The position numbers and the translations under genes were made by a program. Below the pieces are notes generated by a model. That model worked only from the letters and a program-made list of their open reading frames with translations, was not told the origin of the DNA and did no database searches. A stretch of 64,000 nucleotides of DNA from NCBI GenBank assembly GCA_023014335.1, contig JAECYW010000001.1:2418001-2482000 (forward strand), read 5' to 3'. The stretch's first letter is position 1. Each line of letters opens with the position of its first letter. This DNA is from Galerina marginata. Taxonomy: Eukaryota > Basidiomycota > Agaricomycetes > Agaricales > Galerinaceae. This document shows, piece after piece, positions 1-9,753 of the stretch.

Positions 1-34
1 TACAGTAATGTAGTTATGAACCGTGATTAGCAAT

Positions 35-490
35 TTAAAGGTTGATGGGAGAGCAACCAAGGGCAACGACGCCGTCTGTTATAAAGAAAATAAGAGGGTA
101 AGTTACCAACTTGAATAAGAAAGGACAAGAAGAGTTGTTATGCTTACGGAACGAGTTGTCGGTGCAGCATACGGGTTGTGCAGTGCTATTGCCAGCCGAA
201 TTAGTGTTGAACGAAAATTCAAGTATGAGTATTAAGACTAACCAGGAATCAGAGCCGGCACCAATGACGGTGATTGGGGTGCAGGTCAAGCCGACAAGGG
301 CAGTAACGTCTTGGACGGTAATGCCTAGGAGAGCGAGGATCTTGGAGGCGGCGGCACTGTCGGCCTGCTGGACACTGTCACAGCATTGGAGAGAACCCGT
401 GTCGCATTGGGAGGGGTTGCGACGAGCGGGAGTGGCGGCCGCAAGGGTGGCGAGAGCGATAGAGGCAAAGACAGAGAGCTTGAATTGCAT
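35..490 (-). CDS. Class I hydrophobin (three exons)
   Basis: Small secreted amphipathic protein that self-assembles at air-water interfaces and coats hyphae and fruiting tissue. Seen in the sequence: an ATG at 490 gives a signal peptide ([19 protein letters not shown]), a possible dibasic site (ARR), and the eight-cysteine pattern C-CC-C-C-CC-C. Two short introns interrupt it. The first opens with GTTAGT after the codon start TG and closes at ggcaatag, creating the fourth cysteine. The second opens with GTAAGC and closes at ataacag. The last exon ends in GCSPINL and a TAA at 35-37. The mature part closely matches the second hydrophobin at 3432-3898, for example both share [15 protein letters not shown]. 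Mature length is about 90 residues, normal for class I. Confident on family; splice sites are my reading. Confidence 0.93.
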   Translation of the reverse strand: MQFKLSVFASIALATLAAATPARRNPSQCDTGSLQCCDSVQQADSAAASKILALLGITVQDVTALVGLTCTPITVIGAGSDSWLVLILILEFSFNTNSAGNSTAQPVCCTDNSFRKHNNSSCPFLFKLVTYPLIFFITDGVVALGCSPINL

Positions 491-566
491 GTTTGTAGAA
501 GGTCTTGAACGAATGCTGCGGATTGTTCGAGTGAGGAATGTCGCTCTGCAAAGGTTGGCTTTTATA
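491..566 (-). promoter_or_regulatory. Core promoter and 5' leader of hydrophobin 1
   Basis: On the minus strand a TATAAAAG box lies at 559-566, about 70 bp before the ATG at 490. Between them, at 504-533, is a 30-bp block that recurs exactly, in the sense orientation, in front of the second hydrophobin at 3386-3415. The TATA position and the conserved leader support strong, regulated transcription typical of hydrophobins; the regulatory role of the block is inference. Confidence 0.7.
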
Positions 567-3352
567 CCTTGAGACGATGTCTATGTTTTTAATCAAAAAA
601 ATAAGATAACTCCAAATCTGAAATATCACAAAAACATGTTCAATGCTACCATCCTCCAGGACTGTCGAAGTGGGGCGCCTGCTTCGCTTCCAGAAAAAGT
701 GGAGCTTAGGCCATCCCAGGAAGAGTTACAAGTTGCCTTGGGGTCGAAAGCAATTGCAAATGCGTCGGTGACATAGGAATGGTGGGCAAATGACGCTTTC
801 AAAGCATGAAGCAAGCTCCAAATATCAGGTAACTGGGAGGCCGAAGACAGGCAATTGCGTCAATATCAAGCAGTCGATCTCGAATAACGACATTGAGGGA
901 ACGATGTACCTATTCACATCTATGAGCCGTAACATCGACCGCACTTCAAGCGCATTTCTAACTTGTCGGAGTGAAATAAAAGTTTGACAGTCGAAGTTGA
1001 TATCGGACAAATGTGTCATCCGTAAACTCTGGAGTGGGACTGAAGATCTCGGGATGGATAGATGAGGTAGAAGCATCAAGTTTTTCAGACGGAGGGTCCT
1101 CACAGCCCGAGAATCGACCACGATACATGCCCAGTTTACGATCGGGTGACCTAATGACATGAGAGAGCTTCGAGAGAAACGACAGCGGAAGTAGCACGAA
1201 GGGTGCGTCTATGACGCAAAGAGCCTGCCACATGTTTTGAACGTTCCCCATGGTTGCCAGTCATGCTTCGTCAATATATGTTTTCTGAAGAAAACATAAC
1301 CTGAAAAAGGAATGTCTCGATTTCCAAACCACGAGAAGGCGTATTAGATAGTCGCCGTCGCCGTGCAGTAACGTACGCTCAAGTGTAGTGTTTACCGCGG
1401 ACAAAAGGCAAGATCTGCTCCAACGATGCAAATGCTTGATCTTTCGGATCCCCTCAAAAGAGAGATATTTAGCCTTCGATGGACGTCGAGCGTCGGTATT
1501 GTTCAATCTTGTCGATAGAAATGGATTCGGGCTTGTCCACGATTACGCATGGCGATTGACAGGTCCGAGGTGACATGAGAGACGCTCTTATGAGTTGAAT
1601 TGGCTGGTTTGAGGTCTTGGAAACTTCAAGTAAACTCGGTCCTCTTCCATTCCTAACCAGGAAAGGTAATAGATTGCAATTGCAAAGTCCTTTGCCCTCG
1701 CGACAGGCACTTCTTTGGGAGAAAGAAAAACGAAAATATTTCGTGATCCGAGGGTTGAGGAACAGTATAATCCGAGACCCGAAAGTAGGTCAGACATCGA
1801 GATCAATGAACTGACATGCGTAGACTTGGGCAAATATATGACATACCTTGCCGTCATAAATGACTTCGTTATCGTGGTGGACCAAGTGAGCTGGTTGAAA
1901 GTGTACACTTGAAGTCCTCGAGAAGACACCGATAATCAACAAAGCTATTCACAGGAGGAGATTTGCGAGGTACCTGTAACACGATTTTGGACAAGGGAGC
2001 ACGATAGCAACGGCACAGCGTCATTGCCCTACAGTAGCAAGTCGTGGTAGTTGACAGAAAGAGAAACCTCCGGAATCATACCTACTTAGGCGTCCGATCC
2101 GACCTATCTTCCCACGAAATATCAACCTCCACTTTCTTTCACCGTCACCACCACTTTGTTAACTCTGTAATATTCGCTTCCGCGTACCCATTGCAACATC
2201 GAAACCCACAAAAAATCCGACTATTTTACCTCTTGTTTTCCGATCGTGTCGTGGTGTTGTCCTTGGGTTACCCACACCAAGATGCACTGCCAACTCTCAT
2301 TCTTCAACTTGATCAAAATGATTATCCCTTGAAAAGTTGATGTACCCCATTTTTCCAACCGCACCGGTCCAAAATTATGAGCCCGCTGTCCGAAGCAACA
2401 GAAAGGAGAAATGGTTGTGCGCGTGGTTGTGTTACGCGAAGTCTACGGAATGACCTCACATTTCGACATCCTGGACTCTCAATCCCCATGAGATCTCAGT
2501 GTGACTTGCCTCCATGCTATCTCACACTTTCTCTCTCTTGGCTTATGTCCTCCGAGCGGAATACCTTGAACTTTTTCAACCCTCCAGGTGAGGATAATTG
2601 ACAACGATTATCGCGCGTTTCCACATTTTAATTAAATCAATTTAATCAATATAGACCTTCCCTGAGCGTGTAATATCATGCAGAGCATTGCAGGATTTTG
2701 AACAGAACGCCTTCCCACTCCGCAAGTGCAATTATATTATCTTTGGGAATTTCTAGGATAACAATAAATGCTCATCAAGACCGCGGTACCGCTTTTATTA
2801 AAAATATCAGCGATGATAATTTTGAAGTTACCTCCTTGCGGGTCTGGGAGGTCCAACTATCTTCTGGTGGTGTCGTAGACTGCACTGTGGTCAGATAATC
2901 TCTACCTCGCCATCCTGAGTCTACTTAACATAATATGTTACACACCCAGAAACGGGGCGATTTGTTAATCACCGGAGATCGACTCATGTCAACGGAAACC
3001 CTAATAAGCAATGTGTGTCCTCTATTCTTAGTCCCACTAGACGTCATCGATTTGACGGCGGTCACCCTTATTTGTTCATTGGAAGACGCATTGCCTGCAT
3101 CCTGTGTTGGTCGTGTCCTTGGGCTAGCGGCACCGTATAGGTCATCTCATCGGACTTTTTCTATCAACGAGGCATCGTTGACATCTTGGGATGCGGTATG
3201 AAACCACAGGACCATTCAAGGCTCCACTTGGACACAACTTCTTGATATTGCAATTCGTATGTTTCAATATTTGGTGGTTATTTTATGTTATCCTGAGCTC
3301 AACATAACCTGAAATTTTGGATTAAATTATTGACAAGAGGAAGTCGAAATTG
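567..3352. other. Intergenic region between the two hydrophobins, no confident gene
   Basis: About 2.8 kb without a gene I can support. Several minus-strand reading frames occur (825-1160, 958-1251, 1588-1929), and the first is leucine-rich in a way that loosely recalls an F-box/LRR remnant. None shows a domain, a consistent splice pattern or a conserved motif. AT-rich stretches lie at 2620-2660 and 2720-2830. It may contain long divergent hydrophobin promoters or a decayed gene. Confidence 0.5.
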
Positions 3353-3431
3353 CATAAAAGGGCCAGCGGTTCGACCCAGTTTCTTCACTCGAACAATCCG
3401 CAGCATTCGTTCAAGCTCTTCTATCTCAAAC
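3353..3431 (+). promoter_or_regulatory. Core promoter and 5' leader of hydrophobin 2
   Basis: A CATAAAAGG TATA-like element sits at 3353-3361, about 70-80 bp before the ATG at 3432. The 30-bp block at 3386-3415 is identical to the leader of the divergent hydrophobin (504-533 on the opposite strand), so the duplication included the proximal promoter or untranslated leader as well as the coding region. Confidence 0.68.
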
Positions 3432-3898
3432 ATGCAATTCAAACTCTCTGCTCTCGCCACCATTGCTATCGCTGCCCTTGCGGTCGCCACACCTGCTCGC
3501 CGCAACGAGCCACCTGCTAGTCAGTGCAACACTGGTGATCTCCAGTGCTGCGACAGCGTTCAACAGGCCGACAGCCCCGCTGCCTCCAAGATCATCGCTC
3601 TCTTGGGCATCACCGTCCAGGATGTCACTGCCCTCGTCGGTCTGACCTGCTCTCCGATCAGCGTCATTGGCGTCGGCGGTAACTCTTGGTAGGCGTTTTC
3701 AAATTTAACCGTTCTATCTTCAAATTCTGATTTGATTTTGACAGCTCCGCTCAACCTGTCTGCTGCACGAACAACTCCTTCAGTAAGCACTGCTCCGACA
3801 CTGTTCAACCTTATTAACGCGACCTTCGTGATACTGACATATTTTCCACAGACGGCGTCATTGCCATCGGTTGCACCCCCGTCAACATCAACTTGTAA
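3432..3898 (+). CDS. Class I hydrophobin (three exons)
   Basis: Paralogue of the hydrophobin at 35-490. The ATG at 3432 opens a signal peptide ([19 protein letters not shown]) followed by ARR and the full C-CC-C-C-CC-C pattern. Exon 1 ends at 3688 (donor gtaggc), exon 2 runs 3745-3782 and exon 3 starts at 3852; the TAA is at 3896-3898. Splicing restores NSCSAQPVCC and then [10 protein letters not shown]. The two intron positions and phases match those of the divergent copy, which supports recent duplication. No frame disruption is seen. Function is known for the family: cell-wall coating, aerial growth and surface attachment. A longer frame beginning at 3330 is just upstream read-through of the leader. 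Confidence 0.95.
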
Positions 3899-4338
3899 AC
3901 AACGGCGAGGAAGATGCTAGCAGGGAAATATATATTTGTGTCAAAGATTCGCTATCTATAAATGCCTCTCTTGTATTATGAATGTGCCCGAAATTTACGA
4001 CTGTGCTCTTGGATATATAACAGTTTGTAAGACTGGACTGCAGGGCTTCTCACAAGCTTAAGGTTCCACTTCCCTGCGAGAGGCAAATTACGTTTGTGGT
4101 CTACCCCGAAACGTCCTCATTTTAATGTATTGAATTGGTTTACAGCATATTTTACATTCAGGCATAGTTAAAACAAGTAATATGCGAAAAGAAGAATTCA
4201 CGTGGATATAAGTATTTGGTAAGATCCAATGTATATACGAAGACAAAAATTGAACACCCTTTGTCCTGCTAGATGGGAAAAGTAAGGTACCTAGGTCTAT
4301 ATCCAACCATCCGAATTAGAAAAATTAGTGTCAGCTCT

Positions 4339-6356
4339 CTATTCCTTCTGCCCAGCCGTCTCAGCCCACTCTCTACTTCCCATCTGTACCAACCGTGAAC
4401 AGGCCCGTGCGAATGCGAAGACCTCCTCCTCTCCTGTAAACATTGAACTGGCACCGACAACTTCATGATTTAAGCCCTGTCAGTATCAATAAAAAAACGC
4501 GCGAAGAACGCGATCAGGTGACGTCTAAGGAAAGTAAAAAGTTACTGACTAAATCGTCCATGACACTGCGCATTTGGTCCGAGATTTGGCTTCGTTTAGT
4601 GTCCTCGGTGGGATTATCAGAGAAAACCTGGAAGACAGGAACTTCCGATGTCACGAATAACTTCGTCTGAAAAGATATCAAGAGCGCGTTATAAATGCAT
4701 CCCGATGACGGGTAGAATATTGACACACTTTGCTCTCATAGCAGGCTTGCGTGAGGGAACCATGTGAGATAGGCTATAAAAAAATCGCGGATGTACACGC
4801 ACCATCAATAAAGGTAATGAATCTTCTCGCCTAAAGGTCGGATGTATTAGAACGATATTCAGGCATTGAAACTTCGAAAATGACGTACGAGATCTTTTTG
4901 GTCCATTGCCATCTTTGGAATATTTAACACGAACACAGTGCCAAAGGTCTCGGTAATTTCTATGTAATCGGCTGCGCTCAATGGCTGCCCGCAGAGATCG
5001 TTGAAGTCGAATTTCGCAACTGTCGAGGTACTTTCCGGGATAAGAATGGTCCGGCCCCATGTGTTCAATTTCCGGTTATGTATTGGAGGATCGTCGGGTT
5101 TTTCGGAAGCCAGCGAATTGAAGATCTTGTTAATTTCGCTATTGTTCTCGGTCGTAAGAGGTGAATAGTAAACATGGGATAAGGCACGAGGGACTCGACG
5201 ATAGTCTGGAGTTAGAACCAACGTGAGAGGGTAATCAGATGAAGGAATACTTATTGCTGACCTGTGCCGGAGTCGAGATCGGTCACTTCGAAATGAGCCT
5301 TCAGCAATTCAATAGCAGGAACGAAGCTAGATCGCTGGAATTCCGTTCTTATAGAGATCGTCGGGATGTCGGCTGTCAAGATTCGTAAATTAAAGGATCT
5401 TAGCATTGCAAAGTGCCAAGAAGCTCACTTTGAAGTCATTACACAAACAACACCATAATTGACCAAAGATTCCAGAAGACGTCGTAAAATCATTGCGTCG
5501 GCGATGTCGGTCACTTGAAATTCGTCAAAGCATAGGATAGAAGCTTCCCTAGGCCAGATCCCGTGCCACAGGAACAATGGGGTCGCCACCTTGGAAGCCC
5601 ATAGCAATCTTAGCTGCGTGTAGTCGTTTGTGGACGTCTATCATGAACGCATGAAAATGGACCCGACGTTTACGTTTCAGGGATGGTGGGAGGGTCTGGT
5701 AGAAGAGGTCCATAAGCATTGTTTTGCCCGTTCCGACGTCGCCATAAAGGTATAAACCTTTTGGGGCTGATTCTGGAGGAGATGTGGGTATAGCCGACTC
5801 GCGGCTGAATAACCGAGATAGCTAGACAAGGAAATGAAGTTCCATTTGAGGTTATGGTAGAATGGTGGCGACTCACAAGTGAATTAGAGCTGGATTCGTC
5901 GGGTATTTGGGGTGGATTGTAGTCAAGAAGTTTGTCATGTAAATCCTGGAGCTTTTGGATTATACGGGTCTGGTGTTCGTCTCCTCGTAATACACCCGAG
6001 TCAATCAGTTTCTGGTATTGGGTTAACGGCGTCGGAATCACTAAAGTCGACATAATCAGATGGCATGTCACTCACAAAGCAAATACGAACATACCACTGT
6101 GAAAGGAATCCGGGTTTGGGGTATGATTGGAAGGAGTGGTATTCGTTGGTCGACCCGGGAAAAAGCCTTGTTCTATTAAATTTGGATGGTGCCCAGAATC
6201 GATAGCTAGAGACGAATTTAGTGCCCTTCCTCTGGGCTTTGGCTGTGTGTGTCGAGGTGATGTAGAAGTCGCAGATGAAATGCAAGCCCGTTGACCAATC
6301 GACACAGGCGTTCTATGGGGCAGTGGTGACGCTAGGACCCTACGAACTGCCCTCAT
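4339..6356 (-). CDS. afg1: AFG1-like mitochondrial P-loop ATPase
   Basis: Member of the AFG1/LACE1 AAA-like family that supports turnover of mitochondrially encoded or unassembled inner-membrane proteins. The ATG at 6356 opens an Arg/Ser-rich sequence ([19 protein letters not shown]), a plausible mitochondrial targeting peptide. Later exons give Walker [15 protein letters not shown], then [14 protein letters not shown], Walker [56 protein letters not shown] and the C-terminal [18 protein letters not shown] is at 4339-4341. At least seven short introns fit GT-AG rules. Two single-base frame breaks interrupt conserved motifs, near 5339-5342 (NGI/QRSS) and at 5551 (VARDLA/REAS). Its 5' end faces ureF with a short shared promoter; its 3' end converges on the hydrophobin. 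Confidence 0.92.
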
Positions 6357-6638
6357 CGTTGATTAAGGACAGAAAATAGAGTGTATGATTGGTAGTTTAG
6401 TGAAGGGTGGTGTAGGAGAGCCGGTGGAGGGCCTACTGGTATCGCCGCCGCAAATACGCAAGAGTTGTCGATGATGGAAGATTCAGACTGGAGTCGGAAC
6501 TCCTTACCATCCACCTCACGTGATCCGGATCTATATTGTGCAGTAGCCGAACATGATCCGATCTTATCTTATCTGTACGATCAACCCATTCACAGGTACA
6601 CACCTCACGATCGCGACGAACACCTCTTCCTTGCTGAT

Positions 6639-7561
6639 ATGCGCGACGAGGACGACACAGAGACCTACATTTTGCTATTACTCTCCGACAGCAAGCCTCC
6701 CAACAGGGTCGTTCGTCGCCTCATCTGGCCTTGAGTCCTATCTGAAGCATGGGTTGGCTTCCGCGGACACCTTCAGCCGATGCTGCCACAATCGACTTTG
6801 TACGGGATAGCCTAGCATCGTACGCCAGAACTGCCCTTCCATTTGTGTCGGACGCGCATAGGGTAGTACTGGATTATGCACTGGACAAGGATGAGGGTGG
6901 ATTTGAAGTGGGAATGGATGAAAAACTTAATGGCATCCTCAAGACTCTCACAGACCTCGACGAGTTATATCAAGCCATGACCCTCAATCACGTCGCAAGA
7001 CGGGCATCCATGTCTCAAGGTGTGGCCCTACTCACACTCTATTCAAAGGGCTTCTCGCGGCCTCCCTCCCTATCCGCTTTTTCAGGTGCGGAATCACGCG
7101 CTCATGAGTCTCAAATGCGGAAGCTCCTCGACCAGTTCAAACTCATGGTGCGAAAACAAGAGGTTTTTGGCCACCTTCCGATATGTTGGGGTGCTTTGAC
7201 GGCGGCTCTTGGCCTTGCTTTGGGTTGGTCTACCTGTTGAAAATAATAATGCAGTGTTAATAACCAAAACATAGAACGCTCCCAATATCTCCATCTCTTC
7301 CTTCATGCACGAAGTTTGCTATCTGCTTCCGTTCGCTTGAACGACCTTGGACCGTATGGCGCCCAACAGATATTATTACATGCAGTCAGACCCCTCGTAG
7401 CTGCTGAAGCAACAAGATGCAGAGACCTTCGTACAGGATTGCTCGACGGCTCAGCAGAGTGTTTTGATGCAGTTACACTGGGGCCTGCAAACACATGGCC
7501 ACTCGGGGAGATCTTGGCAGGCCGTCACGATCTGCAGCATTCGCGTATCTTCAACAGTTAG
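6639..7561 (+). CDS. ureF: Urease accessory protein UreF, with two +1 frame breaks
   Basis: UreF works with UreD and UreG to load nickel into urease. Readable in three successive frames: TETYILLLLSDS, then SLPTGSFVASSGLESYLKHG, then TIDFVRDSLASYARTALPF through GHLPICWGALTAALG. An intron (GTTGGT at about 7225 to ACATAG at about 7273) joins this to ERSQYLHLFLHARSLLSA, RPLVAAEATRCRDL and WPLGEILAGRHDLQHSRIF, ending at the TAG at 7559-7561. The breaks are one extra A near 6693 and one extra G in GGG at 6751-6753; removing them restores the family consensus. I chose the ATG at 6639 because conserved sequence begins there; an in-frame ATG at 6465 is possible. Either assembly errors or early decay could explain the breaks. 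Confidence 0.87.
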
Positions 7562-7651
7562 CTGGGGATACTTATCCTACGGTATCGACTCTAGAGCGGC
7601 GAAAAATAGTGCACGCAAGGCATCCGAGACTCCCAATTTATCTGCAATTTC

Positions 7652-8845
7652 CTACGATGCAGCGGTGAGGGCCAACCGAGAAGATACTTCTGCTTGTGAC
7701 CGCACAAGGTTAGCAAGATAGGAAATCATCAACGTATCCTGTGTTGGGGATAGAATTAGTCCACGCCAAATATACTCGCTGAACTACTGACCTGTAGACT
7801 CGCATTGAAGCCGCCTTTTTCCAAATCATCCGTACTAGCCCCTAGCGTGTCCATGAGGTATCTTCCAATCGCAGGGTCCCCTTTTTTCTGACCTGCGAGA
7901 ACCGCTCGCACATATGAAAGTACCCGATCAAGCATATCAGAAACAGACAAAATGGCGCGTTCAATAATCTCGAGGTCGGCGACGGGTTGAGAAGAAGTCG
8001 AAGATGATAAATTAGCGGTATTGGCAAGTAGGTCAACTACGGTAAACAAGAAATTATTAGTATCTGCAGAAACAATCTGTTGATAATCGAACTTACGTCC
8101 ACTTCTTTCTGCGTCGTGGAATCGTAGTTCCACGGGTACGGGTACAAATACACAGTTTTCGGGCTTTGGAAACACGCCAACGGGTGAACTGATTGTCCAG
8201 AAGTTCTGTCAACGGTACTCTCAGAGGGTATTTCAGTAGAACTGACCTAATGTAGGCTTTTACTCCGGCTTCCTCTCCCTCTTCAACACCAGTGTTGACG
8301 GCAACGTGAATCGCCTGGTGTGGCCCGGTTTCTTGAGAGTAGAAATTTTGGATTAGGGCAGAATACGTGTTCAGGTTGGATCCAGTGGAATACCTAGGAA
8401 CTTATTCGGATACGCTCGAAAAAAATAAAATATTTGGGCACCGACCAGCCAACGAATGACTTCTTTTGGGTTTACTTTATGGTGGAGTTCATACATAGTG
8501 CGATGATAGTCCATATCAACGGCCACTTGCTCGTCTGTCTCGCTATGGAGAACAGCGAATGACGACCGAACTTCAACCTCGTTATCGTGTCGTGTCCCCA
8601 GAAGTGTGCCAATGACACGATCTTGAGCATCTGTGCGACGAAGGTAGTGATCAAGGATAGAAAATAACGCTACAGGGTGTATCGTGATATTCGTCGGTGT
8701 GCGCCTGCACAAATTGCCATCAGTTTTTGTTAATTAAACTGATCACCTTTATCGAGTGTAAAATAACTTACGGAACATTTGGACCAGACTCTGTGACGGT
8801 GCGTCCATGTATGTTAATCGCCGACGATGTTGGACCGAGAGGCAT
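7652..8845 (-). CDS. eif3f: Translation initiation factor eIF3 subunit F (MPN domain)
   Basis: Non-catalytic MPN subunit of the eIF3 complex that recruits mRNA to the 40S ribosome. The ATG at 8845 starts MPLGPTSSAINIHGRTV; following exons give TNITIHPVALFSILDHYLRR, GTLLGTRHDNEVEVRSSFAV, HSETDEQVAVDMDYHRTMY, SNLNTYSALIQNFY, SSPVGVFPKPENCVFVPVPV and, near the C-terminus, GRYLMDTLGASTDDLEKGGF and a last exon ending AEVSSRLALTAAS; TAG at 7652-7654. The HxHP zinc motif of JAMM proteases is replaced by YSTG, as expected for eIF3f. One extra base at about 8453-8456 breaks the conserved KEVIVGWYSTG. Because eIF3f is expected to be essential, this break argues for a sequence error. It converges on ureF with 90 bp between stop codons. 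Confidence 0.93.
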
Positions 8846-8983
8846 TTTGGTGTGGATGTAAACGGCCAACTTTTTTTCGAGCCCAAGAACCCTGCTCTCG
8901 GCAATAGCCGAAGACTTTCCCTTCCTGCTTGCCGCTCTTCGTCACCAACCTTTCAAACTCCAAAAAAAAAAACCTGATTCAAA
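8846..8983. promoter_or_regulatory. Short bidirectional promoter, eif3f / tom7
   Basis: Only 138 bp separate the divergent starts of eif3f (8845, minus) and tom7 (8984, plus). An A-run and pyrimidine tracts lie just upstream of the tom7 start and no clear TATA box is visible. The compact head-to-head arrangement suggests shared regulation of two housekeeping genes; that is inference from spacing. Confidence 0.55.
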
Positions 8984-9311
8984 ATGCCTTCAGAAGAGAC
9001 AAAGGTTTGTTCTGTCTTTCTCTCAGTGTAAAAGCTCCATTCTGATTGCTTTCTAGGAACGCATCAGCAAAGTTGTTGAAATCGGACGTGTATGTTTCTC
9101 AGGTTGGATGGTTGGAGTTCTTGCTCAATAACGCGTCGCTTTGCATATAGACTGTCCTCCATTACGGATGGATCCCTCTTATCATCTATGTTGGATTCAC
9201 GAGGAGTAACCCCCAGCCATCATTGATCAAGTGCGTCGCATGTTCTTAGTTGCCCAACCCCACAAACTTACACCGCTCCTCTGACGCAGGTTGATTAGCC
9301 CTCTTGCATAG
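8984..9311 (+). CDS. tom7: Mitochondrial outer-membrane translocase subunit Tom7
   Basis: Tiny TOM-complex subunit, assembled here from four exons and missed by simple ORF searches. Exon 1 (MPSEETK) is followed by ERISKVVEIGR, then TVLHYGWIPLIIYVGFTRSN and QPSLIK, and a last exon finishing LISPLA with TAG at 9309-9311; total 51 residues. All introns are GT-AG (GTTTGT...TTCTAG, GTATGT...ATATAG, GTGCGT...GACGCAG). The central segment is a single hydrophobic helix with the conserved GWIPL...Y.G pattern of Tom7. Family role: modulates stability of the TOM40 import pore. The reading frame is intact. Confidence 0.92.
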
Positions 9312-9753
9312 ACGCTGCCCACGCCTGTATTACTATGTTATGCAATCTCGTAATTCAAAAGGCACCTTCATGCCGCTTCTCCGACATTTATGCTATGAAT
9401 GAACTTCAGTTTATGAGAATGATTGAAGTTTACAGTCCAGTTCGAGGGCAAGGTTCTCAAACTGAGGTGAGCCTTTTGGTTTCGAACTTTGTTAAGCAAG
9501 GATTATATATGTCGTGGTGGTACGAGCGTCGTACTCCGATTCACCCTCGTATATTCGAGCCTCAAAAGTGATTCTTCGCTATAACCGTGTCTTTTCACTG
9601 GTTTCCGCGGAATGGTGAACATGACGACTTGACAAGGCCAGATATGAGCTCCTCACAACCCCTCACACTTTTACATCGAGCAGTAAACTAATGAGCCCCA
9701 TAGATTGAAAAGAAGATAACCTAACAGCAAAATATATTAACGATATAAAAACA
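9312..9753. other. Intergenic, convergent 3' ends
   Basis: Space between tom7 (+) and the RING ligase (-). A 78-codon plus-strand frame (9335-9571) has no recognisable domain or coding-like composition. The AT-rich stretch at 9715-9755 probably belongs to 3' untranslated sequence. I see nothing else in it. Confidence 0.5.

Noticed and set aside
111..572. Plus-strand frame of 153 codons
   Set aside because: It is antisense to the hydrophobin exons and their introns; the eight-cysteine pattern proves the minus-strand gene.
3365..3380. GGTTCGACCC string resembling a tRNA T-arm
   Set aside because: No matching acceptor, D or anticodon stems around it; it lies in the hydrophobin promoter.
9335..9571. 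Plus-strand frame after tom7
   Set aside because: No domain, no coding-like composition and placed in convergent 3' space.
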